Source of the DNA: DASUAS01 sp963750045
GTDB lineage: Bacteria; Actinomycetota; Acidimicrobiia; IMCC26256; DASPTH01
Direction of reading: 5' to 3'
Length of the DNA: 64,000 nucleotides
Assembly: GCA_963750045.1 (NCBI GenBank)
Contig: CAVVPD010000007.1
Coordinates: forward strand, 682,001 to 746,000
Shown here: piece after piece, positions 10,181-18,159 of the stretch
Layout: the number at the start of each line of letters is the position of its first letter
Position numbering within the stretch: the first letter of the stretch is position 1
The notes under the pieces: generated by a model
Databases searched by the model: none
Seen by the model: the letters and a program-made list of their open reading frames with translations, nothing else
Told to the model about the DNA's origin: nothing
Made by a program: the position numbers and the translations under genes

Positions 10181-10783
10181 CTACCCCGCTCGGGGCGTGT
10201 CGCCGAGGTGCGCGTGCAGCAAGGCGGCGACGGCGGCGCCGCTGGTGACCATCGGCTCGATGTCGCGGAGCGCGCGGCTCATCGTGAGCGCGCCCTCGTA
10301 GCTCGACAGCACGAAGGTGGCGAGCGGGGCGGCGTCGACCTCGGCGATCCCGGCGTCGGCGAACACGCGGGCGAGGGCCGCCTGCCAGCTGTTGAAGGCC
10401 TCCTCGCACACCTTGCGGATGCGTTCGTTGACGCTGGCGGTCTCGAGGCAGACGGTGGCGATCGGACAGCCCCGCTCGTAGTCGGAGTCGCGCAGGCGCT
10501 CGGCGTTGACGGTGAAATAGGCGTTGATGGCCGCGGGGAGGTCGGGGGCGTCGCCCGCCCGCTCAATGGTGCGGCGGATCTTCTCACCGGCCCGGGTCAG
10601 GGCCTCGGCCCCGATCTGCTCCTTGCCCCCGGGGAAGTAGTGGTACAGGGAGCCGAGCGGGGCGTCGCCCTCGAGCACGATCTGCTTGATGCCGGTGGCG
10701 ACGTACCCCTGGCGGCGCAGCAGCACGATGGCGGCATCGAGGATCCGGTCGCGGGTGACCCGGGCTTCGACGGCGGTCGTCAT
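10181..10783 (-). CDS. TetR-family transcriptional regulator (LmrA/YxaF-like C-terminus)
   Basis: A 200-residue one-component regulator. Residues 10-55 form the helix-turn-helix (RILDAAIVLLRRQGYVATG, GSLYHYFPGGKEQ). The C-terminal half has the C-P-I-A segment (YERGCPIATVCLE) seen in the LmrA/YxaF branch of TetR proteins. The ATG at 10783 is preceded by TAGTCT six bases away, so the mRNA is probably leaderless. It is the first gene of an operon with the ZIP transporter, and the AT-rich palindrome at 10810-10828 is a plausible autoregulatory operator. The ligand is unknown. Confidence 0.88.
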   Translation of the reverse strand: MTTAVEARVTRDRILDAAIVLLRRQGYVATGIKQIVLEGDAPLGSLYHYFPGGKEQIGAEALTRAGEKIRRTIERAGDAPDLPAAINAYFTVNAERLRDSDYERGCPIATVCLETASVNERIRKVCEEAFNSWQAALARVFADAGIAEVDAAPLATFVLSSYEGALTMSRALRDIEPMVTSGAAVAALLHAHLGDTPRAG

Positions 10784-10789
10784 GCGAAA

Positions 10790-10795
10790 AGACTA
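10790..10795 (-). promoter_or_regulatory. -10 element, probable leaderless promoter of the TetR gene
   Basis: Read on the minus strand, TAGTCT is followed by six bases and then the ATG at 10783. This is the same spacing as at apt and other genes here. Confidence 0.5.
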
Positions 10796-10809
10796 GCACC
10801 GAACTATGT

Positions 10810-10828
10810 AGAGTGATAGACATACTCT
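10810..10828. promoter_or_regulatory. candidate TetR operator
   Basis: AGAGT-N9-ACTCT forms a short inverted repeat in an unusually AT-rich patch between the divergent TetR and cNMP-binding genes. The position fits an autoregulatory operator. The repeat is short, so the call is tentative. Confidence 0.3.
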
Positions 10829-10858
10829 GATGAGAGTGCTACCCGGGGAGACGGCGAC

Positions 10859-11348
10859 ATGCCCGCGAAGGTGAGGCCGGTGAAGGCAAGGCCGGTGGAC
10901 GTGACCGTCGCCGCGGCCGCCCGACGGCGCGGTCGGGCCGGGGCGGCACCGATCCCGGGGCTGCTCCGCGAGTTCTCGATCGCCGACCTGGAGCGGCTGC
11001 GGGCGCTCGCCCGCGAGCGACGCCTCGAACCCGGGGACTGCCTGTACGACCAGGGGGCGGTCGCGGTCGCCAGCTTCCTCGTCACTGAAGGGCGCGCCGA
11101 GGTGCTGGTGCGCGGCGGCCCGGTGGCGGAGGTCCTCGCCGGTGCCATGATCGGCGACGTCGACGTGCTCGGCCGTCGCCCCTACCGGGCCCGTGTCGTC
11201 GCGACGACGCCCATGACCGTCTGGCGGATCGACGCCGCCGACCTCGACCGCCTCCTCCTCGAGGCCCCCACGTTCGCCGCGAGCGATGGCCCGCGACCTC
11301 AGCTACCGCCTGCGGGCCGTCGAGCAGACGGGCGGCACACGGCGATAG
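10859..11348 (+). CDS. cyclic-nucleotide-binding (CRP-type) domain protein (frame broken)
   Basis: About 162 residues with one cNMP-binding beta-roll: PGLLREFSIADLERLRALA, then EPGDCLYDQGA, FLVTEGRAEVLVRGG and AEVLAGAMIGDVDVL in the phosphate-cassette region. It ends with a helix (MARDLSYRLRAVEQ) read in a second frame after a break near 11275-11290, then TAG at 11346. There is no DNA-binding helix-turn-helix, so it is not a CRP transcription factor. The phosphate cassette lacks the full R-A-A pattern, so cNMP binding is doubtful. The end overlaps the -10 box of the next gene. A similar single-domain protein is at 53281. Confidence 0.7.
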
Positions 11349-11351
11349 CGT
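11346..11351 (+). promoter_or_regulatory. -10 element upstream of second D-aminoacylase gene
   Basis: TAGCGT lies eight bases before the ATG at 11360. Its first three bases are the stop codon of the upstream gene. It fits the leaderless pattern, though the downstream gene could also be read from the upstream transcript. Confidence 0.35.
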
Positions 11352-11359
11352 CGTCCGAG

Positions 11360-13053
11360 ATGACGGGGGATCTCCTGGTGCGCGGGGGCACGCTGGTCGA
11401 CGGCACGGGTGCGCCGGCGCGCCCGGGCGACGTGCGCGTCCGCAGCGGCCGGGTCGCCGAGATCGGGACGAACCTCGCACCCGACGGTGAGACCGAGATC
11501 GACGCGGGCGACGCCTACGTGGCGCCCGGGTTCATCGACTGCCACACGCACTACGACCCGTCGGTGTGGTGGGATCCCCTGGTCGACCCGATGCCCCAGC
11601 ACGGCGTGACCACCGTCGTCACCGGCAACTGCTCGCTCTCGCTCGCGCCGGTGCACGCCGCGGACCGGGTCGCCGCCAGCGACGTGTTCGGGTTCATCGA
11701 GGACATCCCCGTCGACGCCTTCGCCACCGGCATCCCGTGGACGTGGGAGTCCTACGCCGAATGGCGTGACGTGCTCGCCGCCCACGGCACCTCGGTCAAC
11801 ATCGCCGCGCTCGTCGGGCACTCCAACCTGCGCGTCTACGTGATGGGCGAGGAGGCCTGGGTCCGTGCCGCGACCGACGACGAACGGGCCCAGCTCGCGG
11901 CGGTGCTCGCGGACTGCCTGGCCGCCGGTGCGCTCGGGTTGTCGACGTCGTTCATCGACCAGGACCGGCACGGCAACGCGGTGCCGAGCCGCGCCGCCGA
12001 CGACGCCGAGCTGCTCGCGCTCGTCGACGTGCTCGGCGGCGTGCCCGGGAGCCCGCGCGTGCTGGAGTTCCTGCCGTGGATCAAGGAGATCGACCGCCAG
12101 CTCGCCGACATCGAACGGGTCGGCGCGCTGGTGCGGCGCGCGCGGCGTGCCGTGCACCTGGAACCAGCTGGCCGCAGAACAGCCGCGACCCGTCGCGCGC
12201 GGCGAGGATCATCGAGCAGGCCCACACGCTGCACGACGACGGCTGCCTCGTCTACGCGCAGGTGTCGCCCCGGCCCTTCAACCTCAACGTGAGCTTCGAC
12301 CAGACGCCCGCGTTCGTCGCGGTGCCGGCATGGGGCCAGCTCATCGCAGCGGACGCCCGACGAGAAGCGCCGCACGCTGGTCGACGATGAGTGGCGCGCC
12401 CGGGCGCGCGCCGACTGGGACCGCGTCGGCGACGGCTTCACCATCTTCCCCGTCTGCCGTCTCGACCGGGTGCGACTCGACGTCGGTGCGCGCCGGCGAC
12501 GAGCGCTTCCTCGGTGCCACCCTGGCCGACGTCGTCGCAGCGCGCGGCGGTCACCCGTCGGACGTGCTGGCCGACTGGGTGCTCGAGCACGACCTCGCGC
12601 CCGGCATGGTGGCGGAAGCGCTGTCGAACAACGACGCCGGCAAGGTCTCCGAGCTCATCGCCGACCCGACCACCGTGGTGGGCGCGAGCGACGCCGGAGC
12701 CCACCTCCAGATGATGTGCGGCGCCGGCGACTCCACCCTGTTGCTCACCGAGCACGTGCGCGACCGCGGCGACCTCGGCCTGGAAGCGGGCGTGCACCAG
12801 CTCACCGGCCGCCTCGCCGACCGCGTTCGGGATCCGCGACCGGGGCGAGCTCGCGCCCGGGCTCGCCGGCGACCTGGTGGTGTTCGCCCTCGACGAGCTC
12901 ACCTACGAACCCGAGTCGTTCGTGCACGACCTTCCGGGCGGCGCGCCCCGCCTCACGCGTGCCTCAGGCGGGTTCCGCACCACCGCGGTGGCGGGCGTGG
13001 TCACCCAGGAAGGTGGCGTCGCCACCGGGGCCCGCCCCACGGGGCCCGTCTAG
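11360..13053 (+). CDS. N-acyl-D-amino-acid deacylase family amidohydrolase (multiple frame breaks)
   Basis: Paralogue of the gene at 1645, about 565 residues. The intact first 265 residues show LLVRGGTLVDGTGAPARP, the metal motif GFIDCHTHYDPSVWW and TTVVTGNCSLSLAP. Further pieces in the right order are ARIIEQAHTLHDDG, FNLNVSFDQTPAF, DDEWRARARADWDR, GASDAGAHLQMMCG (the second metal region) and the closing beta domain RGELAPGLAGDLVVF. Breaks lie near 12150, 12180, 12355, 12485 and 12825, mostly in GCGCG tracts. Five breaks could mark a decaying gene, but equally dense breaks in essential genes nearby argue for sequence error. The likely reaction is hydrolysis of an N-acyl or cyclic amide bond. 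Confidence 0.72.
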
Positions 13054-13104
13054 TCACTGGGCTCGGGGGCAGCGGGAACAAGCCCGCCGGTGCGGCGACT
13101 AGAC
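13048..13104. terminator. inverted repeat between D-aminoacylase and sulfatase genes
   Basis: GTCTAGTC (13048-13055, containing the TAG stop of the D-aminoacylase gene) pairs exactly with GACTAGAC (13097-13104). Inside, GCGGG and CCCGC form a smaller hairpin. It could be a factor-assisted terminator or an operator for the sulfatase gene. There is no U-tract. Confidence 0.35.
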
Positions 13105-13111
13105 AACCCCC

Positions 13112-14689
13112 GTGACCCGTCGCCTCGGCCTCCTCCTGCTCATGACCTGCACCGCGACGGCGGGACTGGCCGTTTCGCGTGCGGCCTCGGGCGCCGCGGC
13201 GGTCTCGGCCGCGGCGCGCGGCCCAACGTGCTCTTCGTGCTCACCGACGACCTCGACGCGGCCGAGTTGCAGTACATGCCCAACACCCTGGCCCTCGTCG
13301 GCCGCCGCGGCACCACGTTCGACAACTACTTCGTGAGCAACTCGCTGTGCTGCCCATCGCGTGCGACGACCCTGCGGGGCCAGTACGCCCACAACACGGG
13401 GGTGTGGTCGAACGGCGGCGAGAACGGCGGCTTCGAGCAGCGCGTACAGCACCGGCATCGAGCAGGACACCGTCGCCACCCGCCTCCAGGGCGCCGGGTA
13501 CACCACGTCGCTGACCGGGAAGTACCTGAACGGCTACCCGAACGGCGCGAGTCCCGAGTACGTCCCCGCGGGCTGGGACCAGTGGGCGAGCGCGGTCTAC
13601 GGGAACCCATACACCGAGTACGACTACGTGCTGAACCAGAACCAGAGCTACCACGCGTACCAGCATCGTCCGCGCGACTACGGCACCAACGTCTACCTGG
13701 ACCTCACCGACCGGTTCATCCGCGACGCGGCCGGTGGGGACCGACCGTTCTTCGCCTACGTGCCGGTGTACGCCCCGCACCAGCCCGCCACCCCGGCGCC
13801 ACAGGACGTCGACAAGTTCCCGACGGCGGGGGCGCCGCGCACCCCGAGCTTCGACCAGGCGGACGTGAGCCGGATGCCCCGGTTCATCCGCGAGCTTCCC
13901 CGGTTCACGCCGCAGGAGACGGACGCCATCGACCATCTCTTCCGCGAGCGGATCCGGTCGCTCCAGGCCGTCGACCGCGGCGTGGCCCGCCTCGTCCGCA
14001 CGCTCCGGGTCACCCACCAGCTCGACGACACCTACATCGTGTTCAGCTCCGACAACGGGTTCCATCTCGGCCAGCACCGCATGCCCGCGGGCAAGCAGAC
14101 CGCCTACGACACCGACGCCCATGTGCCGTTGCTCGTGCGGGGCCCCGGCGTGCGCGCGGGAGCCCGCGTGCAGGCGCTGGCGGGCAACATCGACCTCGCG
14201 CCCACCCTCGAAGCGATGGCCGGCGTGCATTCGCCGGCGTTCACCGACGGCCGCTCGCTGGTCCCGCTGCTGCGTCGTGACGCGCCATCGCGGTGGCGCC
14301 GGAGCTATCTCCTGGAGCACCGGAACCCGACCGGCGTGTCACACCCGCCCCGGCGCGACCCGGACCAGGACTCGACGCTCGAGTCTCCCGATCCCGACCA
14401 GCTGGCCGACGCGGGCGTGCAGCCGGGGCAGGTGATCCGCAACAGCCTCGTCCTGAGCCGCCTCGTGCACATCCCGGACTACGACGCGGTGCGCACCGGG
14501 CGCTACCTCTACGTGGAATACGCGGACGGCGACCGCGAGCTGTACGACACGCGGGTCGATCCCGACGAGATCGACAACCTGGCCGGCACGCGTCCCGTGC
14601 TGGAAGGCACGCTCGCCCTGCGCATCTCGCAGCTCCGACGCTGTGGCGGTGCGACGTGCCGGACGGTCGAGAACCGGACGGTCGCCTGA
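13112..14689 (+). CDS. secreted sulfatase (type I, formylglycine-dependent; frame broken)
   Basis: About 525 residues. A signal peptide is visible (basic start, GLLLLMTCTATAG, Ala-rich cleavage region). Then come the first metal site NVLFVLTDDLD and the sulfatase signature CCPSRATTLRGQYAHN, whose first Cys is converted to formylglycine. Also present are GYTTSLTGKYLNGY, FSSDNGFHLGQHRMPAGK and, at the end, YADGDRELYDTRVDPDE. Two frame breaks (about 13215 and 13440) cancel in length and lie in GC-rich tracts. It probably cleaves a sulfate ester outside the cell. No formylglycine-generating enzyme lies in the window. The GTG start at 13112 gives the complete signal peptide. Confidence 0.85.
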
Positions 14690-14757
14690 CCACCCGCGAA
14701 CGACTGGGAGCCCGCGCGGGTGCTGCTGCTACCATGCGCTGCCTCAGGTGAGGCCGA

Positions 14758-14830
14758 GCCCCCATCGTCTAGTGGCCCAGGACGCCGCCCTTTCAAGGCG
14801 GTAACGGGGATTCGAACTCCCCTGGGGGCA
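14758..14830 (+). tRNA. tRNA-Glu (anticodon UUC)
   Basis: Acceptor arms GCCCCCA and TGGGGGC pair over 7 bp with discriminator A at 14830. The anticodon stem CCGCC/GGCGG encloses CTTTCAA, which gives UUC. The T-arm GGGGATTCGAACTCCCC is canonical. CCA is not encoded. Confidence 0.95.
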
Positions 14831-14868
14831 CCGTCGGCGCCGCCAGCAACGGAAGCGTCGGCTCATCT

Positions 14869-14943
14869 GGTCCTGTGGTGCAGTTTGGAGTGCACGCCGC
14901 CCTGTCAAGGCGGAGGCCGCGGGTTCAAATCCCGTCAGGACCG
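14869..14943 (+). tRNA. tRNA-Asp (anticodon GUC)
   Basis: Acceptor arms GGTCCTG and CAGGACC pair, with discriminator G. The anticodon loop CTGTCAA gives GUC. The T-arm CGGGTTCAAATCCCG is normal. CCA is not encoded. It lies 38 bases after tRNA-Glu. Confidence 0.95.
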
Positions 14944-14979
14944 CGGAAGACCCGTCGCCTCGGCGGCGTGTCTTCGCGA

Positions 14980-15055
14980 GGCCGGGTAGCTCAGTCGGCA
15001 GAGCACGCGCCTGAAAAGCGCGGGGTCACCGGATCGACGCCGGTCCCGGCCACCA
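14980..15055 (+). tRNA. tRNA-Phe (anticodon GAA), CCA encoded
   Basis: Acceptor arms GGCCGGG and CCCGGCC pair, with discriminator A, and the CCA end is encoded (15053-15055). The anticodon loop CTGAAAA gives GAA. The T-loop reads ATCGACG, where almost all tRNAs begin TTC, so position 54 is A. This is either a real variant or a sequence error. It is the last of three tRNAs and is followed by a strong hairpin. Confidence 0.93.
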
Positions 15056-15057
15056 TC

Positions 15058-15095
15058 GAAGCCCCGGTCACGGCCTCGTGCCGGACCGGGGCTTC
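15058..15095 (+). terminator. hairpin terminator after the tRNA cluster
   Basis: A perfect 12-bp stem: GAAGCCCCGGTC (15058-15069) pairs with GACCGGGGCTTC (15084-15095) around a 14-base loop, immediately after tRNA-Phe. There is no clear T-run afterwards, which is common in high-GC actinobacteria. Confidence 0.75.
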
Positions 15096-15114
15096 GTCGT
15101 GGTCGGATCCGCGC

Positions 15115-15125
15115 GTGTTAGACAC
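15115..15125. promoter_or_regulatory. small palindrome upstream of CoA-transferase gene
   Basis: GTGT-TAG-ACAC is nested within GATCC...GGATC arms (15106-15130). It could be an operator for the catabolic genes that start at 15234. The evidence is symmetry and position only. Confidence 0.25.
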
Positions 15126-15233
15126 GGATCGGTCACGACGCGTGGACCGCGCGAGGGAGCGTGATCAGGCCGCGCCGCGACCGTCGGGCGCGACAAGCTG
15201 GCCGAAACGCATCGGCGTCATTGGGGGTCTTCC

Positions 15234-16445
15234 GTGGAGCAAGGTGCATTCGAGGGCGTGCGCGTCGTCGAGCTGGCGCAATGGGTGTTCGTCCCGGTTG
15301 CCGGTGCGCTGCTCGCTGACTGGGGGGCCGACGTCATCCGCGTCGAGCGACCGGATGGCGACCCGTACCGGGGCCTCATGACCCAGGGGATCGGGGTCGA
15401 CAGCGGCGGCGTGAACATGTCGGTCGCGCTCGCGAGTCGCGGGAAGCGCTCGATCGCACTGGACCTGCAACGCGACGAAGGTCGGGCGATCCTGCACCAG
15501 CTCCTCGAAACCGCCGACGTGTTCCTCACCAACTTCCGGCCAGGCGCATTGCGCCGGCTCGGGCTCGACGCCGAGACGCTCACGGAGCGGTACCCGTCGC
15601 TCGTGTACGCGCGCGGCCACGGGTACGGCGTGCGCGGTCCCGACGCCGACCGGCCGGGGTACGACTCGTCGGCGTTCTGGGCACGCGGGGGGATGGCGCA
15701 CGTCCTCACCCCGCCCGAGCTGGAGCAGCCCATCGGCCAGCGGGGTGCCATGGGTGACCGGAACGGCGCCATGGCCCTGGCGTTCGGGATGGCGGCGGCG
15801 TTGCTCAAGCGCACCCGCACCGGTCGCGGGTCGGTGGTCGACGTGTCGCTCCTCGGGATCGCCATGTGGACCCTGTCGTCGGACGTGTTGGCCGCGCTCC
15901 AGGGCCAACAGCCGCGGGCGATGTCCGGCGGGGGCGCGTACGTGAACCCACTGGTCGGGTCGTACCGGACCAAGGACGGTCGCCACATCCAGCTGGTGTT
16001 CCTCGAGGCGGATCGCTACTGGGGCGACTTCTGCCGGCTCATCGGACGCCCGGAGCTGGTCGACGACCCGCGCTTCGTCGACCTGCAGGCGCGTCGCGAC
16101 CACGTGGACGAGTGCGTGGCCGAGCTGCAGGCGGAGTTCGCGAGCCGCACCTTCGAGGAGTGGAAGGCCCTCCTCGCGGGCATCGACGCGCCGTGGGCCC
16201 CGGTGCAGGCGGTCGAGGAGCTGCTCGACGATCCGCAGGTGCTCGCCAACGACTACCTCGGCGAGGTGGTGATCGAGGGTGGTCCCACCTACCAGCTGCC
16301 GACCGTCCCCGTGCAGTTCGACGAGCAGGCGCCGGCACTGCGACGCGCGCCGGAGCACGGTGAGCACTCCGAGATGGTGCTGCTCGAGCTCGGCTACACG
16401 TGGGAGCAGATCGGTGCACTCCGAGATGCCGGTGTGATCCCGTGA
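15234..16445 (+). CDS. CaiB/BaiF (family III) CoA-transferase or racemase-like protein
   Basis: A 403-residue protein of the family III CoA-transferase fold. It opens with GVRVVELAQWVFVPVAGALLADWGADVIRVE and later has NFRPGALRRLGLD and VDVSLLGIAMW. Members usually carry Asp or Glu two residues after the S-L in V-D-V-S-L-x-D/E, the CoA-thioester nucleophile. Here the residue is Gly, so classical transfer chemistry is doubtful unless alignment shifts it. GTG 15234 follows a GGGGG ribosome site. The stop overlaps the next start (GTGA), so it is translationally coupled to the DUF35 and thiolase genes. Likely role: activating or handling acyl-CoA thioesters in the adjoining degradation pathway. 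Confidence 0.85.
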   Translation: MEQGAFEGVRVVELAQWVFVPVAGALLADWGADVIRVERPDGDPYRGLMTQGIGVDSGGVNMSVALASRGKRSIALDLQRDEGRAILHQLLETADVFLTNFRPGALRRLGLDAETLTERYPSLVYARGHGYGVRGPDADRPGYDSSAFWARGGMAHVLTPPELEQPIGQRGAMGDRNGAMALAFGMAAALLKRTRTGRGSVVDVSLLGIAMWTLSSDVLAALQGQQPRAMSGGGAYVNPLVGSYRTKDGRHIQLVFLEADRYWGDFCRLIGRPELVDDPRFVDLQARRDHVDECVAELQAEFASRTFEEWKALLAGIDAPWAPVQAVEELLDDPQVLANDYLGEVVIEGGPTYQLPTVPVQFDEQAPALRRAPEHGEHSEMVLLELGYTWEQIGALRDAGVIP

Positions 16446-16882
16446 CCGACCCAGTGAAAGAAGTGTCGGTGCGACCGGTGCCGGTCCCCGACGACACCTC
16501 GGCACCCTTCTGGGAGGCGGCGGCCGCACACGCGCTGACCGTGGCGCGCTGCTCGCGGTGCCGCTCGTTCACGATCCCGGTGGACGTGGTCTGCCCGCAC
16601 TGCCACAGCACGGATCCCGCGTTCGTCTTCGAACCGGTCAGCGGCCGCGGGGTGCTGCGGTCGTGGACCACGATACGGCAGTCGTTCCTGCCCGGCTTCG
16701 CCGGCGACGTCCCGTTCGTGCTCGTCGACGTCGAGCTCGACGAACAGCCCGACCTCCGGATGATCGGCCGGCTCCTCGACGGCCCGGACGTCGCGCTGCA
16801 CCTCGGTGATCGCGTGCGCGCGGGGTTCGAGGATCTCGCGCCGGGAGTCGCGATCCCCGCGTTCGGGTTGGAGCAACGATGA
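16442..16882 (+). CDS. DUF35 / OB-fold protein with rubredoxin-like zinc ribbon
   Basis: A 146-residue small subunit partner of thiolase-fold enzymes. The N-terminal helix is followed by a four-Cys zinc ribbon, CSRCRSF (about residues 36-39) and CPHCHS (about 52-55), then an OB-fold (GVLRSWTTIRQSFLPGF, VPFVLVDVELDE). It is coupled on both sides by 4-bp overlaps (GTGA upstream, ATGA downstream). In characterised pairs such as the steroid-degrading Ltp2/ChsH2, the DUF35 domain binds and positions the acyl-CoA for a thiolase-like aldolase. The gene at 16879 is the evident partner. Confidence 0.88.
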   Translation: MTDPVKEVSVRPVPVPDDTSAPFWEAAAAHALTVARCSRCRSFTIPVDVVCPHCHSTDPAFVFEPVSGRGVLRSWTTIRQSFLPGFAGDVPFVLVDVELDEQPDLRMIGRLLDGPDVALHLGDRVRAGFEDLAPGVAIPAFGLEQR

Positions 16883-18075
16883 GCGCGCGGTTCACGGCCG
16901 GCGACGAGGTCGCCATCGTCGGTTACGCGCAGAGCCCGGTGCAACGGCACGCGCCGCAGCCGCTCGGCGCTCTCGCGGTCGACACCGCCACACGCGCCAT
17001 CGCCGACGCGGGGTTGACCGTCGCGCAGGTCGACGGCTTCACCACCGGCGCGTTGTTCCCCACCGCGGGCGCGCACACGATCCAGGACGGCGTGAGCATC
17101 GTCAGCTCGAACTGGCTGGCGGAGCACCTCGGTGTCAACCCGCGCTACGCGTCGGGCTTCCAGGGCTTCGGACAGATCCCCGGCGCGGTCGCGCTCGCGG
17201 TCAACGCCATCGCCACCGGGGCCGCCGACTACGTGCTCATGCACCGCGCGCTCCACAACCCGGCCGGGAGCTACCACGGCAACCCGATGCGCGAAGCCCG
17301 CGGCTCGGCGCAGTGGACGGTCCCGCAGGGATACTTCGGACCGCTGGCCATGATCGCGTTGCCCTACCAGGAGTACCTCCAGCGGTACAGCGCGACGCGC
17401 GAGGCCATGGCCGCGGTGGTGGTCGAGGCGCGCAAGAACGGGTCCCGCATCCCGTGGTCGTACTGGTACGAGCAGCCGTTGACCGCGGACGAGTACGTCG
17501 CGGCGCCGACGATCGCCGACCCGATCTGCAAGTACGACTGCGACATCCCCGTGGACGGCGTCGCCGCGTTCGTGTTCACGTCGGCCGAACGCGCGCGTGA
17601 CCTGCCCCACCGCCCGGTCCACGTCAGCGGGTACGCGACCGGGCAGCCGACCACGCGCCGCGTGCAGACGCACTGGCCGCTCGACGACATCATGTCCATC
17701 GGCCACGAGACCGCACGCCGCCTCTGGGAGCAGACCGGGTTCGGGCCGGGCGACGTGGACCTGCCCCAGGTCTACGACGGCTTCTCGCCCTTCGTGTGGT
17801 TCTGGCTCGAGGTCCTCGGCTTCTGCCCCGAGGGCCAGGCCCACGAGTTCGTCCAGGCCGGCGGCATCGACAGCGACGCGCCCGGCGGCCTCCCGGCCCT
17901 GTCGGGGGGCGGTGCGCTGGGCAACGGCCGCATGCACGGGATCCCCCAGATGCTGGAGTGCTACCTCCAGCTGTCGGGTCGGGCCGGTGACCGCCAACGG
18001 GAGCAGGCGACGGTGGGCGTCGCCTGCCACAGCTCCCCCCACTTCGGCGGCGCGGTCGTCTACCGGGGCGCCTGA
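16879..18075 (+). CDS. thiolase-fold lipid-transfer protein, possible Ltp2-type retro-aldolase
   Basis: 398 residues of thiolase fold (VAIVGYAQSPVQRHAPQP; IATGAADYVLMHRAL; HSSPHFGGAVVYRGA). At the site where true thiolases have the nucleophilic Cys (C-A-S-G), this protein has Tyr: NPRYASGFQGFG, about residue 90. It is therefore not a normal thiolase. It keeps the Y-D motif PQVYDGFSPFVW of the SCP2/lipid-transfer branch, in which Ltp2-type enzymes use tyrosines for retro-aldol cleavage of side-chain acyl-CoAs together with a DUF35 partner. That partner is encoded directly upstream with an ATGA overlap. The aldolase assignment is inference. An unreactive scaffold role is the alternative. Confidence 0.82.
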   Translation: MSARFTAGDEVAIVGYAQSPVQRHAPQPLGALAVDTATRAIADAGLTVAQVDGFTTGALFPTAGAHTIQDGVSIVSSNWLAEHLGVNPRYASGFQGFGQIPGAVALAVNAIATGAADYVLMHRALHNPAGSYHGNPMREARGSAQWTVPQGYFGPLAMIALPYQEYLQRYSATREAMAAVVVEARKNGSRIPWSYWYEQPLTADEYVAAPTIADPICKYDCDIPVDGVAAFVFTSAERARDLPHRPVHVSGYATGQPTTRRVQTHWPLDDIMSIGHETARRLWEQTGFGPGDVDLPQVYDGFSPFVWFWLEVLGFCPEGQAHEFVQAGGIDSDAPGGLPALSGGGALGNGRMHGIPQMLECYLQLSGRAGDRQREQATVGVACHSSPHFGGAVVYRGA

Positions 18076-18119
18076 CCGGCACCCTTGACCCTTGCGGGCT
18101 AGCCCATTCCGTGATAGGT

Positions 18120-18132
18120 AGAACCTCGTTCT
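18120..18132. promoter_or_regulatory. palindromic operator candidate upstream of ALDH operon
   Basis: AGAAC-CTC-GTTCT is a perfect inverted repeat with a 3-base spacer, 28 bases before the ALDH start. It sits just after a weak -10-like TAGGTA. A second palindrome, GGGCTAGCCC, lies at 18096-18105. The TetR gene at 23560, at the end of the operon, is the obvious candidate binder. Confidence 0.4.
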
Positions 18133-18159
18133 GCGCGCGCGGCGCAGCGGGGGAGCCCG

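Noticed and set aside
18085..18120. A sigma-70 promoter TTGACC with a -10 at TAGGTA
   Set aside because: The spacing from TTGACC is 24 bases. TTGCGG at 17 bases is weak, so only the palindromes are reported.
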